Part shown: one piece after another, positions 11,135-21,498 of the stretch | Numbering within the stretch: position 1 is the stretch's first letter | Layout: the number at the start of each line of letters is the position of its first letter | Source: Schistocerca nitens | Lineage: Eukaryota; Arthropoda; Insecta; Orthoptera; Acrididae | Direction of reading: 5' to 3' | Length of the DNA stretch: 64,000 nt | Assembly: GCF_023898315.1 (NCBI RefSeq) | Contig: NC_064616.1 | Location: forward strand, 544,413,602-544,477,601 | The notes under the pieces: generated by a model | The model's input: only the letters and a program-made list of their open reading frames with translations | Databases searched by the model: none | Told to the model about the DNA's origin: nothing | Program-made: the position numbers and the translations under genes

Positions 11135-12222
11135 ATGTGTGCTGCAATAGAAAACCCCGCCAAATGTGAAGTGCGTGCTGTCATAAGGTTTTTTACAGCC
11201 AAAGGATATTCTGCAGCAGCTATTCATCGTGAGCTTTGTGCCGTGTACGGACCAAGAGTTATGAGTGAAGGAGTTGTCCGTGAATGGGTACGTTTATTTA
11301 AAAGTGGACGAGAAAACGTTCATGATGAAGAGAGGAGTGGTAAACCATCATTGGTGACTGACGAACTCGTTCAGACAGTTGATGCAAAAGTTCGTGAAAA
11401 TCGACGTTTCTCAATGTCGGAGTTGTCTACTGGTTTTCCACAGATTTCTAAGACTCTCTTGTACGAGATAGTGACAGCAAGATTGGGTTACCGTAAGTTC
11501 TGTGCACGATGGGTGCCCAAAATTCTTACCGACCACCACAAAACTCAAAGAATGGCCTCTGCATTAGACTTTCTGTCACGTTATGAGGACGAAGGAGAAC
11601 CATTGTTAAACAGAATCGTGACCGGTGACCGGTGACCGGTGACGAAACCTGGATTAAGTACGTGAACCCTGAGACAAAAGAACAATCAAAGATGTGGGCA
11701 CATTCAAATTCGCCTACCAAACCAAGAAAAGCCTCGCAAGATTTTTCTGCCAGAAAACTGATGGCAACGGTGTTTTGGGATGCCAAAGGGGTGTTGTTGG
11801 TTGAATTCATGGAACGTGGTACGACCATTAATCAAGACGTGTACTGTGAAACAATAAAAAAGTTACGACGGGCTATACAGAACAAACGCCGTGGTATGCT
11901 GACTTCCGGTACCGTTTTTTTGCACGATAACGCCCGTCCTCACTCTGCTCGCAGAACAACGGCCCTTCTTGAGTCCTTCAAGTGGGACGTTATCAACCAT
12001 CCACCTTACAGCCCAGACCTGGCGCCAAGTGATTATCACCTCTTCATGCATTTGAAGAAATGGCTCGGGTCACAGCGGTTTGATGACGACGAAGAGCTCA
12101 AAGATGCGGTCACAGGCTGGCTCCAGGCACAAGCGGGTGATTTTTATGCAGAAGGAATTTCAAAGCTTGTGAAGAGATACGATAAGTGCCTCAATCGCTA
12201 TGGAGACTATGTAGAAAAATAG
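11135..12222 (+). pseudogene. mariner transposase, D34D, frameshifted
   Basis: A cut-and-paste transposase in two frames: 11135-11635 and 11632-12222. I choose the ATG at 11135 because the longer frame opens upstream on TTG only. The N-terminal paired-type HTH region is followed by 'WVPKILTDHHK' (the linker WVPHEL-like motif). The catalytic residues are all present: D in TGDETW just after the break, D in 'LHDNARPHSA', and D in 'YSPDLAPSDYHLF' with 34 residues between the last two. The C-terminus ends 'KLVKRYDKCLNRYGDYVEK', as in intact relatives. The break is three copies of the 7-bp unit gtgaccg at 11618-11638 where one would restore frame: a 14-bp gain placing a stop at 11633-11635. Combined length of about 357 residues is near the family norm of 345-355. 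I cannot assign the subfamily with certainty. Confidence 0.93.
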
Positions 12223-12289
12223 TGCAAAGATGTAGTTGTAAGATGTATATATTAAAATATTTTTATTTAACTTGGTGTATTTTTTTAAA

Positions 12290-12320
12290 TCAACCGGAGG
12301 TTACTTTCTGAACGGCCCTC

Positions 12321-12321
<1 letters not shown>
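12290..12321 (-). repeat. mariner right TIR
   Basis: The reverse complement begins CGAGGGCCGTTCAGAAAG and matches the left TIR. TA follows immediately at 12322. Confidence 0.92.

Positions 12322-12378
<57 letters not shown>
12322..12378. repeat. (TA)n microsatellite, right flank of mariner
   Basis: About 28 TA units directly abutting the mariner right end. Confidence 0.95.
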
Positions 12379-12382
<4 letters not shown>

Positions 12383-14247
12383 ACCTTTATTCGAGTACTA
12401 CGTAAAAGTATGATGTAATGCAAGACGGTGAAAAACTTTTCTTGATCTTTGCTGACAAATTGTCCTATTATACATTGCTTGTATATATATGTAAACATTA
12501 TATATTTTTAAATTATGTAATTTATTTCAGTCTAAAGGTTTATTAAAGTTTAGTGCAAAATTTAAAGAAAATTTCTCAAGAACTTTTCAAGATTATTTGA
12601 AACATGGTTTCGACTTTATATATTACATACATTAAAACAAGATACAGCCTACGTCTGTCCAAATGTTCATTAGAGTGTAGTCTACGAATTTGAACTAAGC
12701 TGGTACAAAATTTGTCGAGATTTTCTGTATCTACATTCCACCTTCATACATTTCATATATATATATTTTTATATCATTTATGTTATATTTACGTTTGGGT
12801 ATTACACAGACTGAAAAATTATATAGCTAATATCCGTCTGGATGTTCATTGGGGTTTGTGTTAAAGTTTCAAGTAAATCAGCCAAATAATTTCCGAATTT
12901 CTTAGTAAAAGCTTGAGATAACGACTTGTCTTTATACGTTTTCATTAGTTTTCCATAAAATTCTGACATAAAGTATTTGGTAAGTAATTATTATTATGTG
13001 CGTGAACTTTCCATAACTGTTACACATAAATTTTCTAATGTAAAATTACTTCCCTATGTTATAAAACTACATTACTGTGGAACCTGTACGGGACTAGAAA
13101 ATTTTATTACTTACAGTGATGAAAAAAGGCCCATAGGAATAAAAGACTGACTGTCCCTCATTGACGCGATAAATATGACCATATATTCAATGGAGAAATA
13201 ACAGAAAACAGCATCACTGATGTTTACGAAAGGTACTGAGATTACAGTGCTGCCTTCTTTTACATTATAATAAGAACGAGTCAATTTACAATACAACATA
13301 AAGGCAATAAAGATATATCTGCCCAGTGAAGGACTCTGGAATATTATAAATGTTGCTGCTATTATGTAACCTATGCTGTACAAAGATCACTCACGTGCAG
13401 ATGACTTTTCTGACAGCTCCTTCTCTTGTCTGCCCTCTAAGTTCGTGTTGGCGTCTAAGAACGACCCTCAAACGGGAACCGCCACTACATTTCATATTTC
13501 AAAGAAGTTTGTGCGATCATCACATGTAGTGCTAGGAACATGTTCCCCACCAGTCGTAGTGAAACATTCATCTTAGAAGTAAATACTGCATATTTCACCA
13601 ATATGTTAACAGTACGTTCAAACTGAAGCAAAAATATGATTTTAGTGGGACACGAGAAATTTTCTGCTTCGAGACAAATGAGACTTAAAATACGCTGTAG
13701 TTTTAAATTGATGTTGAAATCTTTGTAGTAACTTACGAGATTATACCTGTGAGTTTCCTTATTAACTTGTATATTGTCAGGCATAGTTTGAACATGTAAC
13801 TAATATACAGCGTAGTCTACAGGTCTACAGTAGATTATAATCAACTGAAAAGCAAGATTTTTCATTTGAAAGTGTCATCATAAAAACTGTTTTAAATTTC
13901 TACATGGAACTCAATGTTTATGACATTATGTGAAAGGACATATTTTCCATTGATAACAAAGTTCATTGAGTCCATGCAAAATGAATTCTTTCCTTCTAGT
14001 ATCACTGTAAATATCTTAATTTACTCCAGGTACATGTTTTGCAGAGAGCTTTCCTCAGACACACTGGCCCACAGCTGTTATAGCTGGCACTTGCTGTATT
14101 TCATGCTGGCACTGTGACTACTTTGACGTCAGAACTGATCGAGCTCACGTTCTATAGCAGAGACCCATGGGTAACTTTCTGGCCGTGGGAGTACCTGAAC
14201 ATCACGGAGATGTGATTCTTCACTTTCTACAGGTATATTTCTTGCTC
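12379..14247. other. Unassigned AT-rich DNA
   Basis: No supported gene. Minus frames at 13111-13383 (90 codons) and 13485-13784 (99 codons) are not recognised and could be chance. Confidence 0.45.
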
Positions 14248-14417
14248 AAACAGTCCACTGGTGAACTGCCAGTCCATAGTGTTTAACAGGCCAATATTTC
14301 GGCGATCAGACATGTCGCGCTGACGAACTGAGCTTGTGAGGGCGGGCGGCCATCTTAAATCCCCTCCCCTCTCCAGGTGTTCTCTTCACGGTCCGCGCCC
14401 GTACGTCAGCGATCGGT
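14248..14417 (-). repeat. PLE inverted arm, left
   Basis: Contains 'cagtccatagtg', 'ctgacgaactgagc', 'agggcgggcggcc' and 'cttaaatcccctc', all found in reverse complement within 15677-15843. The PLE coding remnant begins immediately inside it. Confidence 0.88.
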
Positions 14418-14756
14418 GAGACAGATGGCACCGTGGGCCACAGGAAGGAAAGGCACACCGACATGTATTTGCAAGCGGATAGCTGCCTCCACCTTGCGCA
14501 GAGGAATGGGGTGCTAAAAACACTGGTGCACAGGGCGTGCAGTATTTCTGACGCAGAGTGTCTACCCCAAGAGCTGTAATTCCTCAAAACTGTATACTGG
14601 AAAAACGGATACTCGGAACGGCAGATCAGACTCGCTCTCCGCCCCACCACCACAGTACAGCGTGTGGAGATCGAAGAAATCACAAAGAAAGAGAAAGGCA
14701 CTGCCTATTTACCGTATACTGGCGCACTGTCAGGGAAAATAGGACGAATATTGAGG

Positions 14757-14958
14757 TTCAAAATAGTTCAAAAGGCTCTGAGCATTATGGGACTTAACGT
14801 CCAGGGTCATCAGTACCCTAGCACTTAGAACTACTTAAACGTAACTAACCGAAGGACATCACACACATCCATTCCCGAGGCAGGATTCGAACCTGCAACC
14901 GTAGCGGTCGCGCGGTTCCAGACTGTAGCGCCTAGAACCGCTCGGCCACCCCGGCCTG
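14757..14958 (-). repeat. tRNA-derived SINE with 12-bp TSD
   Basis: Complete SINE on the minus strand with A box TGGCCGAGCGG and B box GGTTCGAATCC. The perfect TSD cgaatattgagg occupies 14745-14756 and 14959-14970. It interrupts PLE coding sequence, so it postdates that element. Confidence 0.95.
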
Positions 14959-15163
14959 CGAATATTGAGGAAACACCGAGTAGAAACTGTCTTCTGCCCA
15001 CCAAATAAAACGCGAGCATTATTGGGAAGTGTCAAAGACGATCTCGGTTTGCGGAAGGTCGGCATATACTAGATTATGTGTCAATGTGTGAAGACTTATA
15101 TTGGACAGACAGTGCGCACCATCGAAGACCATTGTCGAGAACATCACAGGCACACTCGACTTG

Positions 15164-15366
15164 CCGCGTGGGATTAGCCGAGCGGTCTAGGGCGCTGCAG
15201 TCATGGACTGTGCGGCTGGTCCCGGCGGAGGTTCGAGTCCTCCCTCGGGCATGGGTGTGTGTGTTTGTCCTTAGAATAATTAGGTTAAGTAGTTTGTAAG
15301 CTTAGGGACTGATGACTTCAGCAGTTAAGTCCCATAAGATTTCACACACATTTGAACATTTTTTGA
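15164..15366 (+). repeat. tRNA-derived SINE with 12-bp TSD
   Basis: Plus-strand SINE with head 'attagccgagcggtctaggg' and B box GGTTCGAGTCC. The perfect TSD acactcgacttg is at 15152-15163 and 15367-15378. It splits the PLE GIY-YIG coding sequence. The head and body differ in detail from the 14757 copy, a sister subfamily. Confidence 0.95.
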
Positions 15367-15676
15367 ACACTCGACTTGGGTACCAAAACAAGTCGGCGGT
15401 TGCAGAGCTCTGTTTGTCCGAAAATGACGGAATGACTACCAACATACCATGGTCTTGGCACATACATTTAATTACTGGGACAGTGTCGTTAGAGAGGCTA
15501 TCTAAATTCGTTCCAGGCAGGTACTCATCAACGGCGATTGCGGCTACAACCCCAGCAGGGCAATTGAACCAACAGTGAGTGTAATTAAAAAGACGCTCAG
15601 CAAAGGAAAGGAACGGGCGACTAGGGCGGACAAGGCGATTACACCAACGCCACCACGACGTCGACGCCAGCGTCTT

Positions 15677-15843
15677 ACCGACCGCTGACGAGCGGGCACG
15701 GACCGCAGAGAGAACACCTCGCGAATAGAGGGGATTTAAGACGGCCGCCCGCCCTCAGGAGCTCAGTTTGTCAGCGCACCTGATCTCCAAAATATTGTGC
15801 CCATTGGACACTATGGACCGGCAGTACACCTGTGGACTGTTCG
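15677..15843 (+). repeat. PLE inverted arm, right
   Basis: Reverse-complement partner of 14248-14417, read in the same sense as the PLE coding strand, so this is the expected 3' terminal repeat. Confidence 0.88.
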
Positions 15844-16989
15844 ATCACGGAGATAACTCATAGAGACGCGTATCATGCTGTGCCGATGAGTGGCACTTTC
15901 TCCAATTATCCCCTCCTTGACCCGCCCTGGTAGCGCCATCGGGAGTCGTAAAGGAGGGAAGGTGCGTGCACCCAGTGCTAAGTCTGATGGCAGAGGCCGG
16001 TGCTGCAACACAGTGGTGTCCCGGTAGGCGCATACAAGTAGTTCTGGCTCTCTAAAGTAATTATGTGGCGAATAACACTGGTTTGGGTTTTGGACTACCT
16101 AGTGCTTACCTGGACTCATGGCTTACTCTGCATGCGGAGATGTCTTATAGTTGAGAATGAAGACGGAGAAACTAGAAGATTATTAAGCTTCCTTACAGGA
16201 GTAATACGATCCTATACGCGCAGCCAGGATGGGATTGATTTGGAAGGTCAAGTTCAATACTTCTACATCTAATACTTCTGCTGTGTTGATATACGTCAGT
16301 CATTAGGTGGTTTAAGTTACTAGTGTATTAGAAGTGAATTCTTGTTAATACTGTCATTGTAATTACCGTGTAACTCGGGGCTCGTGGTGACTATCAGTTG
16401 TGACACTTTTGTTTTCCAAGTGTTAATTATTGTTCGTTAATATTGTGTAAAGGAATATCTGATTCATAAGGTGTTGGATGGACATTGGAGGTCCAGTAAA
16501 TGTTTAGCTTGAGAAGATCCGATGTTAGTTTAGCATCGACTAGGGAGCCAAGGCTGTCAACAATACCAGGACCCCAGAGGATTGGGACCGCTTGATTGTG
16601 CTGACTGAGGTTCGGTCACAGGAAATTACCTTTCTAGGGCAAAATGGCATTTTATAACAGTATACACTGCTGTTATAGCATTTGCTTCTATCGTAAGTTT
16701 TGAATATTTGCTTACTTCAAGGTGCGTAAATGGTGTCTTAAAATTTATTGTTTAATATTTATTTACTGTTGACGGAGTTTGTTTGTATGATGAGCCTCAG
16801 ATAAAAAAAAAAAAAAGATGTAGTAGCTTTACCAGAGTTGGATAAGAATTTAGAACTTTTATAAGAAGTTTTTGATAAAATTGTTTTTCTACCTTTTTTA
16901 ATTTTTGGTTACGAATTCTACTAATTGGAAGTAATTTTACTTTGAAGGTAATTTTCTTTAATTCGACCGCTTGGATTTAAAAACCTAGA
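15844..16989. other. Unassigned DNA upstream of gypsy remnant
   Basis: May include 5' LTR or leader of the gypsy element that follows, but no paired LTR was found. The minus frames near 15811-16033 and the 69-codon plus frame at 16063-16272 have no domain I recognise. Confidence 0.4.
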
Positions 16990-17997
16990 GAAGTGCTATT
17001 AATGCTTAGTTTTAATAGTTGGTTGAAAATGGTGGTCTGCCTTTTGAGACCCATTGCTCGCTCCACTGCCCACTTGGTACCAAATGGTAGCAGTGCGAAA
17101 AGATTGGGTCTGGTAGAGCAGGCTAACAAGTTATTACTCAGCTTACTGTTCTGTTTCAGGTTGACTATGGCGACAGTGAGAGGCCCCACACGCGTGCGGA
17201 GATATCAGTTCTTGTACAAAATTAGAAGCGGTATGAATTCACAAGAAACAGTCGATGAATTGGTACAGCAATCAAGACTAATTATGGGAAAAGCCGATCG
17301 TTATTAAAGTTCCCCACAGTGAGGTACGTCAGCGCATCGAATCTGTGAACGCGGGGCTTCGCCAGTTTGAAATCCAGGAAGAGCTGTTTCGTGAATCGAG
17401 AACTACTGCTGGTCGACTTAGGCGATTGCTAGTGCGTTTCAAACATTATAAGGACAGTTTGGCTGATTTCATTGGAGTGGTGATGTTACCTGCCCATTGC
17501 AACAGAGAATGAGACAGCTCAAGGTTACCAAGATATCAAGGGGTGCTTTTGACTATTTTTGAAAGGTTACCTTACCTTTCACAAGAATAAATCATACGGT
17601 GTATAGACTTATCGCACAACTAGGTAAATTGTATATCTGAATTTTAAAATTATTAGATGTCCAAGAGCTGGGAATGGTGATGGGCTTATCTCATGTGGAA
17701 CTGTTACAAATATTGGCCATTTACCTGAGAGGAGCCTTGGGAAAATGGATGTAAGAAGTGTTAGATCATAATCCAAGTACTGAAGAGCTGCGAAGCGATA
17801 TTTTCAAGAGGGTAATTCGACATAGAAACATAGAGGTATAATAAAACACATACCAGATGGGTCTAAACCGCCAGATAGGAAAATGGTTTTTTGTACAACA
17901 TCTAGGAGATTTCAGTAAGTTAACGACCTACTAAGACAAACGCACATCATAATTTGATGAGAAGCGACAAAGCAAGAAGTAACATAGAATTCCTAAC

Positions 17998-18400
17998 ACC
18001 GCGATACGTTTTCATTGTGGACAAGAAGGCCATATAGCGCCGAGGTGTAATAGTGTTAAGCAACCAGAATTACGTAATTATACTAATGAGTTTAAACAGA
18101 ATGTGTAGTGTTGGGTGAGGATAAAGAGGACATGTGCAACGAACATGCAGACGCAGTAAGATGAGAGGCAAAACTGATTGACGGTATTTAAAAAGGGCCG
18201 CTCGTAACATTATGTAATGTTTCCCCCAGGTTATGACTATACGGGGAATTCCTACCAGAGAACCGTGGAATCTGCCTTTTGTATGATGCGATATTAATGA
18301 AGAACTTATTTGTGAACTGCTTTATACAGGAAGTACGATAACACCTGTGGATAAACAATGGGTTAAGACAGTGAAAGTGGCCTGCCGTTAGTAAGCAAAC
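17998..18400 (+). pseudogene. gypsy gag zinc knuckle and protease remnant
   Basis: At about 18009-18056 the translation reads 'RFHCGQEGHIAPRCN', a CX2CX4HX4C nucleocapsid knuckle in which the first Cys codon has become CGT (Arg). At about 18303-18365 it reads 'LLYTGSTITPVDKQW', where the retroviral-type protease active site DTGS has become YTGS. Both are single-base changes from the expected codons. The protease processes Gag-Pol; neither domain can function here. Stops and frameshifts separate the two. Confidence 0.78.
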
Positions 18401-18929
18401 TGTAAAGTATACGGAGCTAATTAAACCTGCATGGAAGTAGTTGAATACATACCGGGAAAAAGTAAGATAGGGCAGTAAAAGCGGAACAGTAAGGTGAGAC
18501 TCATAAAAGCTCTTACAAATCTATGTGTTTCAGGATCTGATTTCATGGGTAAAGTCAGTCTGATTCATAATTGGGCAAATAAAAGATCCTGGTTTCGATT
18601 TACGCCACATTAAAAATTAACCCTTTGTTAATATAACAAGAAGAAGGAGTTAGAGAACGGAATAACAGAAGGAAACTTTACAAAGAGGTACACGGTGTAA
18701 CTCAACAGAAACCGGATCCATCTGAGCACTTACAGATGGATGTCAAATGTAACGTTTTGCGAATATGCGTACGCCAAAATTTTCCTGACGTACCCACAAC
18801 GAAACCAGGTGTTACATACTCGCTTAAATTCACCACTGAAGACACCGACAAAATTCCTTAGTGGTAATCACCTTATCGCTTGACCCCGCCCCGTATGAAA
18901 ATACTAAAACAGTTAATCTGGAAACTTAG

Positions 18930-19720
18930 AAAAAGAGGAATTAAGATCTTTGAAGCCACATTACGAAGCATCGAAACCTAATGGCGAAAGCAGGCCAGTA
19001 GTAATTATAGAGCATTAAATAGAAAAATATTGCCTGCTCAGTTCCACTTGCAGATTTACATTACGTTCGACTGTTTCAAAGACGCAAAACGTTTTACAAA
19101 AAATGGTTCAAGTGGCTCTAAGCACTATGGGATTTAACATATGAGGTCATCAGTCCCCTAGCCTTAGACCTACTTAAACGTAACTAACCTAAGGACAGTA
19201 CACACATCCATGCCCGAGGCAGGATTAGAACCTGCGACCTTGGCAGCAGCGCCGTTCCGGATTAAAGCGCCTAGAACCACTCTGCCGGCAAATATTTTAC
19301 AATATTAGACCTTAATCAACGTATAATCAAATTCCAATAAATGAGAAATCCAAACCTCTTGCTGCATTCGCTACGGGATGGAACGTCTATGAATTTAATC
19401 GAGTGCCGTTTGGATTGTCGAATGAAGGTGCAGTTCTTTCTCAGTTGATGGATCTTACATTCCATGATATAAAATTTAATTGTGGACATAACCTTTTAGA
19501 TGATTTGGCGATCTACAGAATGGATACTATGATACGTATGTTAGATGTGAAAGAAATATTTCCGCCTTTACTACAAGTTGGCCTAACTGTAGATCCGGAT
19601 AAACTGCAAGTAGCCTGTTCCACAGTACAATTGCTGGGTCAGATAATCACTCCCGAAGGGGTAATCATAGACCCGGAAAGAATAAAGACTATATAACACT
19701 TTAAATATCTTAAGACTGCA
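18930..19720 (+). pseudogene. gypsy reverse transcriptase remnant
   Basis: The fragment before the SINE shows conserved RT blocks only faintly. After it, a 98-codon frame (19403-19696) reads 'MPFGLSNEGAVLSQLMD' (PFGL motif), then 'NLLDDLAIY', the catalytic box with both Asp residues kept but Tyr lost. It ends 'QLLGQIITPEGVIIDPER', the conserved FLGHxxSxxGI-like block. The frame then breaks at a stop near 19696, and the thumb/tether region continues to about 19900. Confidence 0.85.
19100..19294 (-). repeat. tRNA-derived SINE in gypsy RT
   Basis: Minus-strand SINE, more diverged than its neighbours. Short TSD ttttacaa at 19092-19099 and 19295-19302. It splits the RT remnant. Confidence 0.88.
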
Positions 19721-19924
19721 AAGAAGTAGCACGTTTGGGACTAGCGCATTTTTAACAAAATTTGTTTAGGATTGTGCTATTAGTGTTGCACTACTGAAAG
19801 ATATCCGAAAGAAAGGACATATATTTTAATGGAGGGAAGCGCAAAGCGCAGCATTCGAGGACATCAAAGAAGCACTGAGTACGGCACTAATTATGATGCT
19901 CCTTGATTTAAAAATAATTATTTA

Positions 19925-20745
19925 GCAAACGTATGTCCAGTGGGTGGTACTGGAGCAGTGCTTCTGCAAGTTAGTGATGAGAAACGTCGACCTACATATT
20001 GTGCGTCGAGGGCCCTTATTGATCTTGAAAAGAAATATTTCGTATATGAAGTAGAAGCATTAACAGTCCTCTTACGACTAGAAAAAAATCGATATTACTT
20101 AACACACACTCATTTCCGTTTAGACAAACAATCAGACATTCTTCTGGGTCTTGGGAAGAGCAAGACAAAGTGAATGCATTGCAAGACTGGCAGGGTGTAG
20201 ACTTGCATATAATTTCGTCGTCGTCAGTGTTCCCGAAACGGCTAATTTAGTGGGAGACACCCTTAGAAGGATGTCTCAAGTATACAGTGACTGGGAACAA
20301 CAAAGGTCAACAAAGGTTAACTTGATATTAACTGATGTGCTCAAATGGTTCAAATGGCTCTGAGCACTATGGGACTTAACTTCTGAGGTCATTAGTCCCC
20401 TAGAACTTAGAACTACTTGAACCTAACTAACGTAAGGACATCACACACATCCATGCTCGAGGCAGGATTCGAACCTGCGACCGTAGCTGTCGCGCGGTTC
20501 CAGACTGTAGCGCCTAGAACCGCTCGGCCACCGCGGCTGGCATCTGATGTGCCACAGCTGTTTAAGGACAGGGGAATGGAAATTCGTAGCATTAAAGTGG
20601 AATGATAAATGAATGAAGAGGGTAAACTCTATTTCCTACAGAAGAACATCTTTCTTATGTTTCACGTTACGATAAAAAAAAGCGAAAGTTGTGGTTCCCT
20701 CTTTTGGGAAACGAAGTGTTAGAAGAAGTATGCTTGTCGTGCTAC
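19925..20745 (+). pseudogene. gypsy RNase H and integrase-proximal remnant
   Basis: The 77-codon frame 19940-20173 reads 'GAVLLQVSDEKRRPTYCASR', then 'EKKYFVYEVEALTVLLRLEK', the RNase H core that degrades RNA in RNA:DNA hybrids. A +1 frame (20151-20363) continues with 'NFVVVSVPETANLVGDTLRR', the usual ENxVADxLSR end of RNase H. After the SINE, 20610-20745 reads 'NEEGKLYFLQKNIFLMF', the lead-in to the integrase. The integrase itself is absent. Confidence 0.83.
20341..20543 (-). repeat. tRNA-derived SINE in gypsy pol
   Basis: Complete minus-strand SINE, B box GGTTCGAATCC, 9-bp TSD ctgatgtgc at 20332-20340 and 20544-20552. Confidence 0.93.
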
Positions 20746-21498
20746 ATGTACATAAACACTCCTCTAGCCGCTGTACAGCGCAAGGCGTAAGGTGTGCCAT
20801 ATTCATATTTTCCTATTGCATTCGCGTATTGAGAGAGGGAAAAATAGTCTAAATTCCTCTGCACGCGTCGAAATATGTCTTACACTCTTCTTATGACCCC
20901 CACCCGACGTACATGTTGTTGGTACCATAATGGTCGCACACTCTTAGAATACAGGTTCGTTAAATGTACCCAACAGGTTACCTCGAGAACTGTGTCGTCT
21001 TTCTTCCAACGATTCCCTTTTTAGTTCTCCGACCATTTATGTTACGCTTTGGTACGGGCTACAACGATACTAGCAGTGCATCTCTGAATTCCGAGATAAC
21101 TGTTGCCACGCATACTTCACAGGGGCTCCACACACTGAAATCATATTCTGCAGTTGATCGAACTAGAGTCCAATTTCCTTCCCCATAACCTTTCCGTCTA
21201 ATACTAAGTTTTTTATTTGCGTTCTTTAATTCTGATTTTACATGACTTTCGCCTTCGCATACGCACACGATGTGGCACGCTTGACACGTAAGCCAGTGAT
21301 CTTGTAATGAAATACTACATGGCTCTCTCTCTCCTTGTTACAAGCTTTACCTTAAATATACAGTCATTAAGAAGAACCGCCGTTCGTTACACCAAGAGGA
21401 AATGTTACCCAAGTCTGTCCGCAATTTTTGGCGATGGTCCAACGACGGCAAACAATAGCATTATCTGCGGCTAATCTTACAGTGCTACAGATCCTACC
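20746..21498. other. Unassigned DNA
   Basis: No supported feature. Confidence 0.45.

Larger units (their letters stand above)
10973..12321 (+). mobile_element. Full-length mariner transposon (1.35 kb)
   Basis: The ends are inverted repeats of about 31 bp beginning CGAGGGC and containing 'aagtaacctccg', bounded by TA on both sides, as expected for mariner insertion at TA. The interior carries one transposase frame reading left to right. Length matches the 1.3-kb norm. The element sits in a (CA)n/(TA)n microsatellite, which supplied the TA target. The only visible lesion is a tandem-repeat expansion at 11618-11643. Confidence 0.95.
14412..15600 (+). pseudogene. PLE connector and GIY-YIG endonuclease remnant
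   Basis: The translation begins 'SVGETDGTVGHRKERHTDMY' and continues with 'LQADSCLHLAQRNGVLKTLV' and 'HRACSISDAE', the region just after the PLE RT active site. After a frameshift and the first SINE it resumes with 'VFCPPNKTRALLGSVKDDLG', 'LRKVGIY' (GIY at 15061), a stop, then CQC, 'TYIGQTVRTIEDHCREHHRH' (YIG at 15097), 'KSAVAELCLSE' after the second SINE, and a divergent C-terminus. The GIY-YIG nuclease would nick insertion targets. One in-frame stop, frameshifts and two SINEs leave it inactive. RT catalytic motifs are missing. Confidence 0.85.
14248..15843 (+). mobile_element. Penelope-like element flanked by inverted repeats
   Basis: A plus-strand PLE coding remnant (14412-15600) lies between two arms of about 170 bp, 14248-14417 and 15677-15843. 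The arms are inverted copies of each other. PLEs are known to carry terminal repeats (pLTRs) in direct or inverted orientation, which explains the layout. Two SINEs with TSDs interrupt it (14757-14958 and 15164-15366). Without them the element would be about 1.2 kb, so it is heavily 5' truncated. Confidence 0.82.
16990..20745 (+). mobile_element. Degenerate Ty3/gypsy LTR retrotransposon
   Basis: Plus-strand order is zinc knuckle (about 18000), protease (about 18310), RT (18930-19700), RNase H (19930-20340) and the start of an integrase-proximal region (20610-20745), the canonical Ty3/gypsy gag-pol order. TGGCGACAGTGAG at 17168 is a plausible primer-binding site next to a possible LTR end, not proven. 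Two SINEs interrupt pol. No LTR pair was identified, and the 3' end is lost within the pre-integrase region. Confidence 0.82.

Noticed and set aside
14757-14958. Possible tRNA genes (A and B boxes) here and in other SINE heads
   Set aside because: Each head is joined to a SINE body and flanked by TSDs or other SINE features, and the cloverleaf is incomplete. These are SINE promoters, not tRNA genes.
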